Positions 10,201 to 18,990 of a DNA stretch of 31,844 nt are shown piece by piece; positions within the stretch are counted from its first letter, which is position 1, and every line of letters starts with the position of its first letter. The notes under the pieces are model-generated. The model was not told the DNA's origin. It made no database searches and saw only the letters and a program-made list of their open reading frames with translations. Made by a program: the position numbers and the translations under genes. Source of the DNA: Chara braunii (lineage: Eukaryota; Streptophyta; Charophyceae; Charales; Characeae); NCBI GenBank assembly GCA_003427395.1, contig BFEA01000518.1:468595-500438 (forward strand). Direction: 5' to 3'.

Positions 10201-11373
10201 TTGAAGGCTCTACCTGATTTCATGCAAACACTGACAAACCTGACATCCTTGCAGGTATCCGGGTGCGAGGACTTGTTGTCCCTTCCAGATTTNTCTGAAG
10301 GACAGATAGATTGGAGATTTTTGGACTTGTCTTTCTGTTGCAAATTGNAGTCTNTTCCAGACTCCATTGCAAAATTGACCAATCTGACAAATTTGGATTT
10401 ATCAGTATGTTCCGACTTGGAGTCTCTTCCTGACTCCATTGGAGAATTGACCAATCTGACAAATCTGGATTTGGGGCTATGTGAGAGTTTGAAGTTTCTT
10501 CCTGACTCCATTCAGAACTTGACAAAAGTGACAACTTTGAATTTGGGGCATTGTACAAGCTTGCAGTCTCTACCAAATAGCATCAACAAACTGGTAAATA
10601 TTTGTGATCTGCATTTGACTACAANGAAGGGAATGTATCTATTTCTTCCCCTTGCAAGATTAACGCACGTCACAAATCTTCTGATATACCAGCCAGGTTT
10701 TGAAAANTTGTCTGAGCATATTCCGACGGATAAAGGGTGGCCCTGTGGTGATCTGCCAGAGGGCATTGGGAATCTCACAAATCTGCGATCGTTNNATCTC
10801 CTCTCTGGCTTTCTTCCGACACNTTTATACTGGCAGATTGACTTTCTTACAAACTTGACNGCTCTCACATTGTCTTGTCATCGTTACACTCCTTCAATGG
10901 ACTATGATAATGATTTCAGGGCCAAGATAAGGCTTAACCTGTGTGCAGGTCATGGAGATACCGAGACAGATTCTGGAACAGAAAATGTTATAATTGAATC
11001 TGGTTCGTTCAAGCCACGACATTNGGGGAGACACCTGCCATCCGAGGTTGGAAACTTGAGAAATCTGAGGCAGTTGACTCTTCATGGTTTTTGTCTGCGA
11101 AAGTTATCAGAGTTTAATAGTGTTGTAANGCTGACGAAACTGACAAAACTAACGATGATGAGGAGTCATCTGACTCATTNGCCAGGTTCTATCAGCGTGT
11201 TGCAAAGGTTGGTTGAACTGGATCTATCCTGCTCCGAGTACCTCTCTGAACTCCCCAGGGAAATTTGTGAGCTGCACAACTTGAAGCGTCTTGATGTTTA
11301 TGAATGCCCCCACCTCATCCCTCTGCCTCAGATCATGCTGCAAATGACACAGATCAAAGGAGTTGTTGGATAG
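7258..11373 (+). CDS. NLR immune receptor (CC/RPW8-like, NB-ARC, LRR), frame disrupted twice
   Basis: NLR receptors sense pathogen effectors and trigger immunity through a nucleotide-switched NB-ARC domain. The start ATG at 7258 (MAADAFRGAGAG) matches the NLR 2 start. About 150 residues of predicted helical bundle precede the NB-ARC. The P-loop GMGGVGKTT is at 7923-7949, kinase-2 FLIVIDDVW at 8175-8201, RNBS-B VVVTTRNRDVV near 8250-8285 and the MHD-type LHDIVRHAA at 8836-8862. Leucine-rich repeats follow to the TAG at 11371. The frame breaks at a 17-bp near-duplication (7439-7472) and at a 52-bp perfect duplication (8358-8461); dropping one unit of each makes the frame continuous. No GLPL motif is found where expected, just after the second break. 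There are about twenty scattered Ns. It is either a recent pseudogene or an intact gene damaged by assembly. No introns are needed inside the coding region. Confidence 0.9.
7439..7472 (+). repeat. 17-bp imperfect tandem duplication that shifts frame in NLR 1
   Basis: TCTCTGTCAAAGACAGA (7439-7455) is followed immediately by TCTCTGTCGAAGACAGA (7456-7472), with one mismatch. The reading frame before it ends at a TAA at 7486, and the NLR continues in the frame 17 bases out of register. NLR 2 has no such duplication at the equivalent place. Confidence 0.85.
8358..8461 (+). repeat. 52-bp perfect tandem duplication that shifts frame in NLR 1
   Basis: Two identical 52-bp units (8358-8409 and 8410-8461) both encode the start of the ARC region (FGNKCPPPTLEELAQ). 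Because 52 is not a multiple of three, the first unit runs into a stop near 8424 and the second continues into the LRR frame. Complete identity suggests either a very recent event or an assembly overlap left unmerged. Confidence 0.9.
9808..10599 (+). repeat. array of eleven 24-residue leucine-rich repeats
   Basis: Eleven consecutive units of exactly 72 bp encode the pattern LTxLDLSxCxxLxSLPDSIxx. The pattern is strongest at 10376-10527 (SLPDSIGELTNLTNLDL). This is the plant-specific LRR type with a conserved Cys after the LxL strand, and it forms part of the NLR 1 sensor domain. Less regular LRRs precede it from about 8990 and follow it to 11370. Confidence 0.85.
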
Positions 11374-11658
11374 TATGATTCTGAGGATGAAGATCTCCTT
11401 CCCCAAAGGCTCAGGCGGTGTGGGTCAGCTCCAAAGGCCGAAGGTCCGTTTCTCCTTGGGGAAAACCAAACAAAGGTGGATTTAAAACAGAATTAATTTC
11501 TTCTAGCCTCATTTCCTCAACAGAGCATGTCTGATTGGAGCAGGTTTCCACTTTGGATTTGGGGCTCCAACATCTGTGCTTGCTATGAGCACTGAACAAC
11601 TGAGCTCTCCTTATGGTTCGTACTTTCCTAGTGAGGTCAGAAAATGGAATGGGACTGC
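11374..11658. other. 3' flank of NLR 1
   Basis: The probable 3' UTR and downstream flank. No clear AATAAA was noticed. Positions 11624-11656 (CTAGTGAGGTCAGAAAATGG core) recur at 12877-12909 with three differences, so a piece of this flank has been copied. Confidence 0.4.
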
Positions 11659-11780
11659 CTCCTCCTCTTCCTCCATATCCTCCTCTTCCTTCTCTTCCTC
11701 CTCTTCCTCCTCTTCCTCCTCCTCCTCCTCTTCCTCCTCCTCCTCCTCCTCCTCCTCCTCCTCCTCCTCCTCCTCCTCTC
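11659..11780. repeat. (TCC/TTCC)n microsatellite
   Basis: About 120 bp of CT-rich trinucleotide repeat with CTTCCT interruptions that become purer toward the 3' side. The poly-Ser, poly-Pro, poly-Leu, poly-Glu and poly-Gly open frames across it are artefacts of the repeat. Confidence 0.95.
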
Positions 11781-12295
11781 GAGTGGGGAATCCAACTTTC
11801 GATGTGTCTGGCCCCCTTTTCCATAATACTGTCACGTGACTGATACATGCGAGCACTTCCTGAACTTCTAGCTTCGCTGAGGAACTAATGTTCAGAATTG
11901 GAGATTTGTGGAAGGGTTTCGGCTTGCGTGGCTGGCAGTGATGTGGCATCTTTCAGCTAAAGTTTTTAACTTTTCTGTAAACAGTTGTTTTTTCTGCTTT
12001 CTTTCTTATGCACAGCCCCTGGGACTCGTTTTGCTCTATTATTCAGATGCGGCAACTTGAAGGATGATTGTGGTTTGACAAGATAAACGATTTAATTATC
12101 ATACTGTCAGTATGATAAGTACTATACACCTGGAGGATCTGTTATTAAGAGAAAAGGAAAAGGATGACATGACGACTTGAAGTTGATTCAACAGGGTATT
12201 ATCATTATCCTTCTAGTTTAGCTGTGTTTTTTACGCTTGCATTTAGTTATTTTCCTGCTCTCTTCCCAGATAAGTCGAAATGACTATAGGTTAGT
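11781..12295. other. no recognised gene
   Basis: AT-leaning non-coding DNA. No long open frame, RNA or repeat is recognised. Confidence 0.4.
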
Positions 12296-12390
12296 AAATC
12301 ATCCTTCTTCTTTCTTTTTCCAGAAAAATACTTTCCTCTTGTGAATCATCCTTCTTTTTTTTTCCAGAAAAATACTTTCTTCTTCTCATG
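12296..12390. repeat. approximately 49-bp tandem duplication
   Basis: AATCATCCTTCTT followed by a T-rich run, CCAGAAAAATACTTTC and CTTCT occurs twice in a row (from about 12296 and 12345). Its first half (GAATCATCCTTCTTTT) recurs at 12821, the likely other side of a SINE insertion. Confidence 0.6.
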
Positions 12391-12820
12391 TGGGGGAAAG
12401 CTGTATGTANTTTTTGCTACCCTATCTCAAACATCTCTTACGCTAGCTACCTACTCTTTCACACATCTCAGTGAGCTACATACTATCCCAACGCAATCCA
12501 CCACTACAACCTAGCTTTAAGAGCCAACACATCTGCTTAAATTCACAAACTAAACCAGGTCCTAGGTTATCCTAAGGTTATGGGTCTACACCTACCTAAC
12601 TCTGCTCTGTGTGGGGGAGCAGCACCCAAGCTCCTAACACCTGGCATCGTGCTGGAAAGCCGGTACCTACTTTCACAACGTGCCAAGAGGGACANGCCGA
12701 CTNTCTCAGTCGGTGAACCCGCAGTATGCCACACAAGGCCGTGGGAAGCCGAATCCGTGCGGAATCGAACCCACAACCTCCTGTGTACCACTCAACCAAC
12801 TGAGCTAGGCCGCTTGGCCT
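12368..12820 (-). mobile_element. tRNA-derived SINE-like element
   Basis: On the minus strand the 5' end carries a pol III A box (TAGCTCAGTTGG, about 12796-12807) and a B box (GGTTCGATTCC, about 12762-12772), as in tRNA genes. The acceptor and anticodon stems do not pair, so this is not a functional tRNA. A body of about 450 bp follows. Both sides carry GAATCATCCTTCTTT-type sequence (12343-12367 and 12821-12845), as expected of a long SINE target duplication. The A-rich run at 12357-12366 on the minus strand could be the tail, so the 3' boundary is uncertain by about 20 bp. Flanking tandem repeats complicate the exact ends. Confidence 0.55.
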
Positions 12821-12876
12821 GAATCATCCTTCTTTTGTTTTTCAGNCTGCATCAATTATCCATCTAACGGTTTTCC

Positions 12877-12909
12877 TTCCTAGTGAGGTCAGAAGATGGA
12901 ATGGGGCTG
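12877..12909. repeat. second copy of an NLR 1 downstream-flank segment
   Basis: The CTAGTGAGGTCAGAAGATGG core with AATGGGGCTG matches 11624-11656 almost exactly and lies about 1.25 kb downstream. It is a direct repeat. Confidence 0.6.
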
Positions 12910-13552
12910 AGAAAAGACAAATTGAATGGTGTAAGNACCTGCCAAACACGGACTGCGACACGCAGCTGATTTCTGAGTTTTGCCAATGGAATGTATGCCT
13001 TGCTGAGATTCCCGTTTGTCCCTGAGTTTTCTAAGTCTGTGTGTGTGCATGCTTGNTGTCTGCATGCCCGTCGGAGTGCTTCTCGGCTTGAGGGTGTGTG
13101 TGACCCGCAAGGGTACTTGTTCGTTCGGGAGGCCCGATGGGCCGGTACTTACCTGTGGCCGTGACTTTGAGGGTTGCAGCGGGGAAAACACTCAAGTGGC
13201 AGGAGTAGGCCCGCGACACTCAGAGCAGCGGGGGGGGGAGCAGTCAAGCAGCAGGCAGGCTGGTACCACACCAAGTAGCAGTCGATGTGTCGAGTACTCG
13301 AGGGCGAGCAGAAGAAGACAAAAGTTGGCATTTTTAGAGGCCCAGTAGTTGTAGGCTAGGTCTAGGCGGGTACCAGTCCAAGTAGTCTGAGTCTAGGGCC
13401 TGTACAAGCAATATCAGAGTCTGCAATGATGCTTCCCTCCAAGAGGGAGGAGGTACCGCACGGCCTGGAAGTCACCGCCCAAGAGGCAAGTAGGCCCCTA
13501 TATCTCCAGGAGGAGCGAGGTGCTCCTCCTCATCCTACGGTGTGCAAGTTGG
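12910..13552. other. no confident gene
   Basis: Mixed GC-rich sequence. A consensus 5' splice site on the minus strand (CAG/GTAAGTACC) lies at 13147-13155. No protein domain is recognised. Confidence 0.3.
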
Positions 13553-13560
13553 CAACTTAC

Positions 13561-13843
13561 TGGTTGGAGCGCTGGCGGGAGCGGCACGGGAGTGAGCACC
13601 GCTGCTGGGGGAAGGAGGGCCCAGCTCCCTCCACCATGGCTATGGTGGAGGAGCTCGGGCTGGAGGAGGAGGAAGACGAGGACTAGGACTTGAGAGCGCC
13701 AGAGGTACTTACCTGGCTATAATGGTGGATGCCATCTTCATCACCTTGGTGGGCGCTGCATCTGGAAGGCCANATTGGGGTAGAGCTACATCAAGAAGCT
13801 TCGAGGGAGAGTCAGGCATGGCGGCCTGAGCAGGAGCAGCCAT
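13561..13843 (-). other. possible coding exons of an unknown minus-strand gene
   Basis: On the minus strand an ATG at 13843 opens 131 bases (MAAPAQAAMPDSPSKLLD...) to a perfect donor AG/GTAAGT (boundary 13713/13712). After a short gap, an acceptor-like tract TCCTCCTCCAG (about 13660) begins a 99-bp stretch (13659-13561) open in the matching phase, ending at another GTAAGT donor. A third GTAAGT donor lies at about 13152. The peptides match nothing I recognise and are compositionally biased. This is a hypothesis from splice signals only; chance or transposon-derived sequence is quite possible. Confidence 0.2.
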
Positions 13844-13849
13844 AGCTGN

Positions 13850-14401
13850 TTTAAGTTGTCTTTTGCACAGCAGGCCAAGGCCCTAGTAGTCCGCCATAGC
13901 CTCGGCCTTCAGGAAGAGGAAGGAGGAGGCAGCCATGGCTATGGTGGACCTCATGCTATGCCATGCAGTCAAAGAGGGATTTGGGAACTGATTCTGGTTC
14001 AGCCACTCAACATTATTATTACAAGGGGACCCGCCGCGGCGGCGCCGCGGCAAGGAACGGGGGGAGGGACCGAAGAGGAGAGGAAGGAAAAGTGGAAGAG
14101 GAGGAAGGGGGGGGCGCAGCGAGATCGAGCAGACACAGTGGAATGAGGGTGATGGAGATGTTTTGTGTCAAAGACGAGATTCATGTACACTCAAAAGAAA
14201 GAGTTGCGAAATGTGAAGTCCGGATCGGCGTGTTTCCAAAGCGGAGGGTGAATTTTCCCTCGACGACAGCAGAGTGTTGTCCATGTTTGTTCGTGTGGCC
14301 ATTTTTCGGCGTGGCAATGTGTGCACAATATTCTGTTTCCAAGTGTGATCATGTCAATTGGTATATCGCGTGCAGTAAGCGATGTGGTGTGTTGTCTGCC
14401 A
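13850..14401. other. purine-rich region without a confident gene
   Basis: Contains GGCGGCGCCGCGGC-type and GGAGG-rich stretches. The plus-strand 215-codon open frame from 13963 ends in a poly-Leu run created by the GTT microsatellite and has no domain, so I do not call it a gene. Confidence 0.35.
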
Positions 14402-14515
14402 GCTTGGGCGAAGACCAGTCCGAAACTACAAGAAAAAACACTAAACTGCGCTTTCGACGGCCTACGGGTTCGATAATTGGCAAAAACAGGAGGTGGCCAT
14501 CCTGTTTTTTGTTTT
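14402..14515 (+). repeat. inverted repeat arm 1 (partner 17222-17330)
   Basis: The sequence GCTTGGGCGAAGACCAG...AACACTAAACTGCGCTTTC...CTACGGGTTCGATAATTGGC...GGAGGTGGCC is repeated in the opposite orientation at 17222-17330 with few differences. In both copies the same edge runs into a T-rich (here GTT) simple repeat, so both look like ends of the same retroposed or transposed unit. Confidence 0.75.
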
Positions 14516-14520
14516 GTTCT

Positions 14521-14523
14521 GTT

Positions 14524-14573
<50 letters not shown>
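14521..14573. repeat. (TTG)n microsatellite
   Basis: About sixteen uninterrupted TTG units, bordered by T-runs on both sides, directly after the inverted repeat arm. Confidence 0.95.
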
Positions 14574-14574
<1 letters not shown>

Positions 14575-14583
14575 TTTCGCCCC

Positions 14584-14700
14584 TGCTTATGCCACGGCCG
14601 CGCTGTCTAGGCCACACCCATGGCTGGGTCATGGCCGAGATGTCTTGGCCATGCCCATGGCTGGGCCACGGCCGAGATGTCTTAGACTAGGCCATGGCTG
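14584..14700. repeat. 37-bp tandem repeat, about 2.5 copies
   Basis: GGCCAC(A)CCCATGGCTGGG followed by a (C/T)(A/C)(T/C)GGCCGAGATGTCTT block occurs twice in a row and then partially (GGCCATGGCTGGG). The unit is rich in short palindromes such as CCATGG and GGCC. Confidence 0.7.
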
Positions 14701-15047
14701 GGTTGGAACGAAGTCTGAAAGGGGAGGGCAGGGAACCNAGGAAAAAGATCGAACAGCACATTGTTATGAACATGATTGTCTGTTGAAATTTTGTCAACAC
14801 TCACTCACAGGAACTCCCGTACACGCCCATACATGCACAGAAGGAAGGGGAGAGGTAGTGGAGTATCACACCGCCCAACAGAAAGAAACGCAGCGGAAGA
14901 CTCAGAGGAGCGAAGTGACAGAACACACAAACTGTGAATTCTCTCCACACAGGTCCCAACAAATTCAAACAATCATTCATAGAAGACAACCGAGTGATCA
15001 CAGCCAGAAATCAATGAAGAGATGACAACTCAAACACATTANTACAA

Positions 15048-15062
15048 CTGTTTATTAAACTC
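15048..15062 (-). promoter_or_regulatory. putative poly(A) signal within the LTR
   Basis: The minus-strand sequence GAGTTTAATAAACAG contains AATAAA about 290 bases before the LTR 3' end, a position where an R/U5 polyadenylation signal would make sense. Confidence 0.4.
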
Positions 15063-15100
15063 AGAACATCGTTTTCACTGAATAACCTCAGAACCCTGTT

Positions 15101-15124
15101 GCGCTACCCTCAGAGGGGTAGCGC
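15101..15124. other. perfect 9-bp hairpin in the LTR
   Basis: GCGCTACCC and GGGTAGCGC flank a 6-base loop (TCAGAG). A second hairpin (CCGCTTTGACTCT against AGAGTCAGAGCGG, one mismatch) lies near 15422-15450. These could be RNA structures of the LTR transcript. Confidence 0.5.
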
Positions 15125-15984
15125 CTCAACCACACCACCCGGAACAGCTAAAAATAGCACCGAAACCCCANGTAACACCGAGCGCCACCCTGACATCCAA
15201 CTCAGTGGCCTGCGCCAAAGTGAAACAGGCTCCCAGAGCCAATCGCCACCCAGATGGTGAAGAAGAAGCTCAGCGCCAACAGTCCCTGATGAAGAGGAAG
15301 TCCAGACGATGATATCTCTGAGAAGATGCAGCTATGGCTGCATCGCCACTGGGACCCTACTCCTAAGGAGGGTCAGCCGTGCACCACGTGCTCCAACGCA
15401 TCAGACCTCTGATAGCCCAGACCGCTTTGACTCTCAGAGAGTCAGAGCGGACAGCGTTGACCCCAGTCTGGTCAGCGCTCNGAGGGTCTGGCTATGTCCG
15501 CCGTCNCCACCANGGGAATCAGCAACCACGACCTGATACCGTGTGCGCAGCAACTTCCACCACGAAGTGTCAACTGCCAAAAGCCCAGGACCGATGTCCC
15601 CATCCTATCTATACTCTACTACTAGCCTAGACCGACCTAGACCGGACTGACTGACCGACCGGTACCGTTTCTGTTTNGGCCTCTAGGGCCTCTCCCTACA
15701 CGGCCATAGGCTATAGGACCGTCTATCAGCATAGGCCCATAGGGCCTGTCTTTCCTAGGGGTAGCCCGGGTCTGCTATTCACAGTTAGGGTAGCTGTAGG
15801 AAAATCGAGTTAGTACTGAGCCCGTATTTCTATTTTACAGATATGTCCCTCACGAATTTTCCATACAGGCNGGTCTCTCGGTTAGTCCTCAGCCAAACAA
15901 AATTACGAATCTGTCCCTAACCATAGTTCAGCCTCGTCAGAGTGAGGCTACAGGCAACCTGGAACCAGCAAGTCATTGCAACAT

Positions 15985-16586
15985 TCCGGTGAGTTAGGGC
16001 CGCATACGGGGGGAGGTCGCGACCGTAGTGTCAGTAGNGAAGCGGCCGTCACTGCCCCGTCAGGGCAGAAACTATGTTTTTCCCTTTGGACCCCGGTGGT
16101 GGCCGGCGCGTGCAGACAGGACCTACACAGTTGCATTTGCTGAATACATCGGCCCTTGGAGCATGGCAAGATACACGAAGTTGCAAAAAAAAAAAAAAGA
16201 AGTTGCCAAACGAATCTATCTAGATACAGCTCCGGCCGTTTTTACCTAACTAGAGTTGTGACAGCGTGAAGGATGCATATCACGCCGCAGATTCCCGGAT
16301 TTGACGGCAGGATAGTCCTTGTGCGAGGTTCCCTGCTCCCAGCAAGTGAAAGTTTTCAGAAAACAAACAAAAAAAAACGTTCTTCAACTACGGCCAACTC
16401 CGAAGACTTCATCCGTGCTATCTAGCCGCTGGAGGATGGACGATCTACCGTTGAAGATGCTGCCACCTCTGAGGGTTCCACTTTTTTTTTTAATTTTTTT
16501 TTCACTACATGTTTTTGGTCTCCTGGGCCACTAGCAAAGAGGATAGGATCCAATGCCTGAACCTGGATGTGTTTTATGCAGAGATG
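15985..16586. other. no recognised gene
   Basis: Non-coding sequence with an A14 run near 16185 and T-runs near 16480. No domain or RNA is recognised. Confidence 0.4.
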
Positions 16587-16845
16587 GAGAAAAGCAGTTC
16601 AATCTCGATTTCCTGCACCTCTGTACAAACACGTCCAGATGCAGGCATTCTATCCGATACTTTTGGCTAGTGGGGCCACGCCCCTGTGCATGTGGTAACT
16701 GCCAACTGGTGGATCAAGGCACAATGGTGGATTGGGGGAGAGGTCCCACTTGCAAATGCAGGTGTTCAATCTTGATTTTCTGCACCTTTCCTACAAAGAC
16801 CTCCAGACGCAAGCATTCAATCCAATCCCCTTTGCGAGTGGGACC
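16587..16845. repeat. approximately 88-bp direct repeat, two copies
   Basis: The block TTCAATCTCGATTTCCTGCA...CATTCTATCC...GCTAGTGGGGCC (about 16598-16677) recurs at about 16768-16845 (TTCAATCTTGATTTTCTGCA...CATTCAATCC...GCGAGTGGGACC), at roughly 80% identity by eye. No coding function is apparent. Confidence 0.6.
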
Positions 16846-16897
16846 TGTCCTTCGGTAACTGAATTCTAGAACATGGCATGATACTAAAGAGTGTCAG

Positions 16898-17221
16898 AAA
16901 AAAAAAAAAAAAAACCTTCAANAANAANNAAAAAAAAANANNNNNNNNNNNNNNNNNNNNNNNNNNNNNNNNNNNNNNNNNNNNNNNNNNNNNNNNNNNN
17001 NNNNNNNNNNNNNNNNNNNNNNNNNNNNNNNNNNNNNNNNNNNNNNNNNNNNNNNNNNNNNNNNNNNNNNNNNNNNNNNNNNNNNNNNNNNNNNNNNNNN
17101 NNNNNNNNNNNNNNNNNNNNNNNNNNNNNNNNNNNNNNNNNNNNNNNNNNNNNNNNNNNNNNNNAAAAAAANAAAAAAAAAAAGTTCAAGGTGCNAAAAN
17201 AAAAANNAANAAAAAAAAAAA
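16898..17221. other. A-rich low-complexity tract with assembly gap
   Basis: A-runs interspersed with Ns flank a continuous run of 224 Ns (16941-17164), and an A-rich tract follows to 17221. The true content and length are unknown. Open frames made of X and Lys or Phe here are meaningless. Confidence 0.95.
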
Positions 17222-17330
17222 ACACGACGGCCACCTCCCGTTTTCGCCAATTATCGAACCCGTAGGCCGTAGAAAGCGCAGTTTAGTGTTTTTTCTTGCA
17301 GTTTCGAGCTGNTCTTCGCCCAAGCTTGCA
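17222..17330 (-). repeat. inverted repeat arm 2 (partner 14402-14515)
   Basis: The reverse complement of arm 1. The A-rich tract and gap lie against the same edge that carries the TTG microsatellite in arm 1. Beyond it GCAGTGGACTGTTA repeats in tandem (about 17328-17370). Confidence 0.75.
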
Positions 17331-18830
17331 GTGGACTGTTAATTCTAAACTGCAGTGGACTGTTATTCCTGCGAATTCGAAACTGTGCAGCGGTCACAGG
17401 CCCAGTTGTCTCAATATATTTATTTTGGACCGGTTTTGAGCCCAGCCGGATTTCCGGTTGGATCACCTGAGTCGATCCGGTCCAACTGGCCAGTTGCCTG
17501 CCCAACACCGGTGAGCCCTGAATTCGCAAATCTTGGTGGGTGCCATACAGTTGCCACGCGCCAGNTGGTTACATCCGCCTTGCTCGTGAGAATCTGAAAT
17601 ATCGGCTTTCCCATGAAAACNGAAATGGGATTCAGAAAATGGTGGACATTTTCTGCTCTCTCTTGGACATGAGACTTCACCGGGGTGATGACAGTGAGAA
17701 CGAAGCCCTGGGGAGACGCTAGTGCTACGCGACCCGTGGGCGGCAGGGCCTGCCCGCCAGGACCCGCGCAAGCTTCTGGAGATGGCTGTCATGTACGACG
17801 GTTTTCCCTGGGAGAATTGTGCACCGACAGCCCCTGGCTACGTGTGTGCCAGAGTGAAACTACTCACGTGGAGCGAGATCGGTGCGTTGACGCCAGCGTG
17901 ACGGTGGATAGGTGTGTTGAAGGCTTGACGACGAATCAGCGGAACAGCGGACAGCGAGGACCAAAGATTACTGGGTCAGCGAAGGGAATAGTGACGACCA
18001 ATTGGGGGTGGTGAGGCAAGGGAGGTGACGACGACAAGTGTGAACAGCGGACAGCGTGACTGCAAGCGCAGGGAAAGGGAGACGGAAGGAACGGGACGGC
18101 AACAACTGGAGAATAGCGGACGGTGAACACCGGCGGGCTGATCAATTGGCGCATCCGGTCACAAGTGGGAGACTGCAAAGTGTTGGGCGGACGGGCTGGA
18201 CCGCGCAAGGAGTGCCACGTGGCGGCGCCTGGATGACGCGATCGCCCTCGGCGGATGACAACATAGGGGCGAAACAGCGGGAAGCGAGAACGGAGTGCCA
18301 ATGCCGGCGTGATGACGGGTGCCGGGATACGATGAGCGACGACCACAAGTGTCGGAGGTAGGAGGTTGGTCTCACAATCGGTGCCACGTGGCGCCGCCGT
18401 TGGGACGGGGTTCTCCAAACGCAAACGATGCATCGATGATTTCGGACCAGACGGTGACCTCCTCCATATCATCCCCCCTCGCCTCCCGATCCCTTCACCC
18501 GCTACCATTCTAGACCCCTCGCCATATCCCCTCCCCCCCCTAATTTTCCCAATCCCTCGCGATCGCTTCATCTACCACCCCGTTTAACCTCTGCAGTGAC
18601 CTTCCCCGTTTTGCACCCCCTCCCTTCGATCTTCTCGACTTTCCCGATCTCTTCATCTCCTTCGATCTTCACGATCCCCTCGTCTGCTACCGTTCTTAAT
18701 CCGTGCCATACCCCCGCCCTCCCCTCAACTTTCCCGATCTCTTCATCTACCATCGCTTTCTCCTCTATTGACCCGGTGTCTGCTTCCTTATGCGTCCTGT
18801 CCACTATCTTCGCCCGCCCCTTCGCCTGTG
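17331..18830. other. GC-rich region upstream of the LINE, possible 5' UTR or promoter
   Basis: No gene is supported despite long open frames (for example 211 codons on the minus strand at 17936-18571) that reflect GC content. AACAGCGGACAGCG-type motifs recur near 17940 and 18045. The 17-base block GTGCCACGTGGCGSCGCC occurs at 18212 and 18381; each copy contains the palindromic G-box GCCACGTGGC (18214-18223, 18383-18392). Pyrimidine-rich CCCGATCTCTTCATCT motifs recur between 18580 and 18760. The LINE 5' end probably lies in this region but cannot be fixed. Confidence 0.35.
18214..18392. promoter_or_regulatory. two palindromic G-boxes (GCCACGTGGC)
   Basis: Identical 10-bp palindromes at 18214-18223 and 18383-18392, each within a longer shared block. 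CACGTG cores are bound by plant bZIP and bHLH factors. That they drive the LINE is inference from position, 0.8-1.0 kb before its first ATG. Confidence 0.3.
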
Positions 18831-18990
18831 CACAACGTCATCCGTGAAGCTCTGAAGTGCACCATCGTCTCCCTCTACGGCCACGGAGATATTTGTCGGC
18901 CCTTGTCTCTGCACAACATCACCCGTGAAGCTCTGAAGTGCACTGTTGCCCCCCTCGGCGGCCACGCAGATCTGGGCATAACGACACCTC
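18831..18990. repeat. 81-bp tandem repeat, two copies, in the LINE 5' region
   Basis: CACAACGTCATCCGTGAAGC with TCTGAAGTGCAC (from 18831) recurs from 18912 as CACAACATCACCCGTGAAGC. Each is followed by a GGCCACG(G/C)AGAT block. Tandem monomers in the 5' UTR occur in several LINE families and can carry promoter activity. Confidence 0.6.

Larger units (their letters stand above)
14762..15980 (-). mobile_element. solo LTR (minus orientation), same family as 5856-6924
   Basis: Read on the minus strand this 1219-bp sequence starts TGCAATGACTTGCTGG and ends CATGTTCATAACA. It is flanked by the 4-bp direct repeat ACAT (14758-14761 and 15981-15984). It matches the left LTR in blocks along most of its length and is 150 bp longer. 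It contains a likely polyadenylation signal (AATAAA on the minus strand, 15051-15056) and two strong hairpins. No internal retrotransposon sequence adjoins it. The independent 4-bp duplications at both copies fix the boundaries. Confidence 0.75.

Noticed and set aside
11611-11949. Open frames with poly-Glu, poly-Ser, poly-Pro or poly-Gly
   Set aside because: They are translations of the TCC/GGA microsatellite in different frames and have no start context or domain.
12745-12820. tRNA gene on the minus strand
   Set aside because: The A and B boxes are good, but the acceptor arms do not pair and no anticodon arm fits between the boxes, so a SINE head is the better reading.
13963-14610. 215-codon plus-strand open frame
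   Set aside because: Its end is a translated GTT microsatellite, part of it is an inverted repeat also found at 17.2 kb, and no domain is present.
16878-17342. Open frames across the gap
   Set aside because: They consist mainly of N-derived unknown residues and A/T-run translation.
17936-18571. 211-codon minus-strand open frame
   Set aside because: It is GC-driven, with Arg/Pro-rich composition and internal repeats, and lies opposite the likely LINE 5' region. No motif is recognised.
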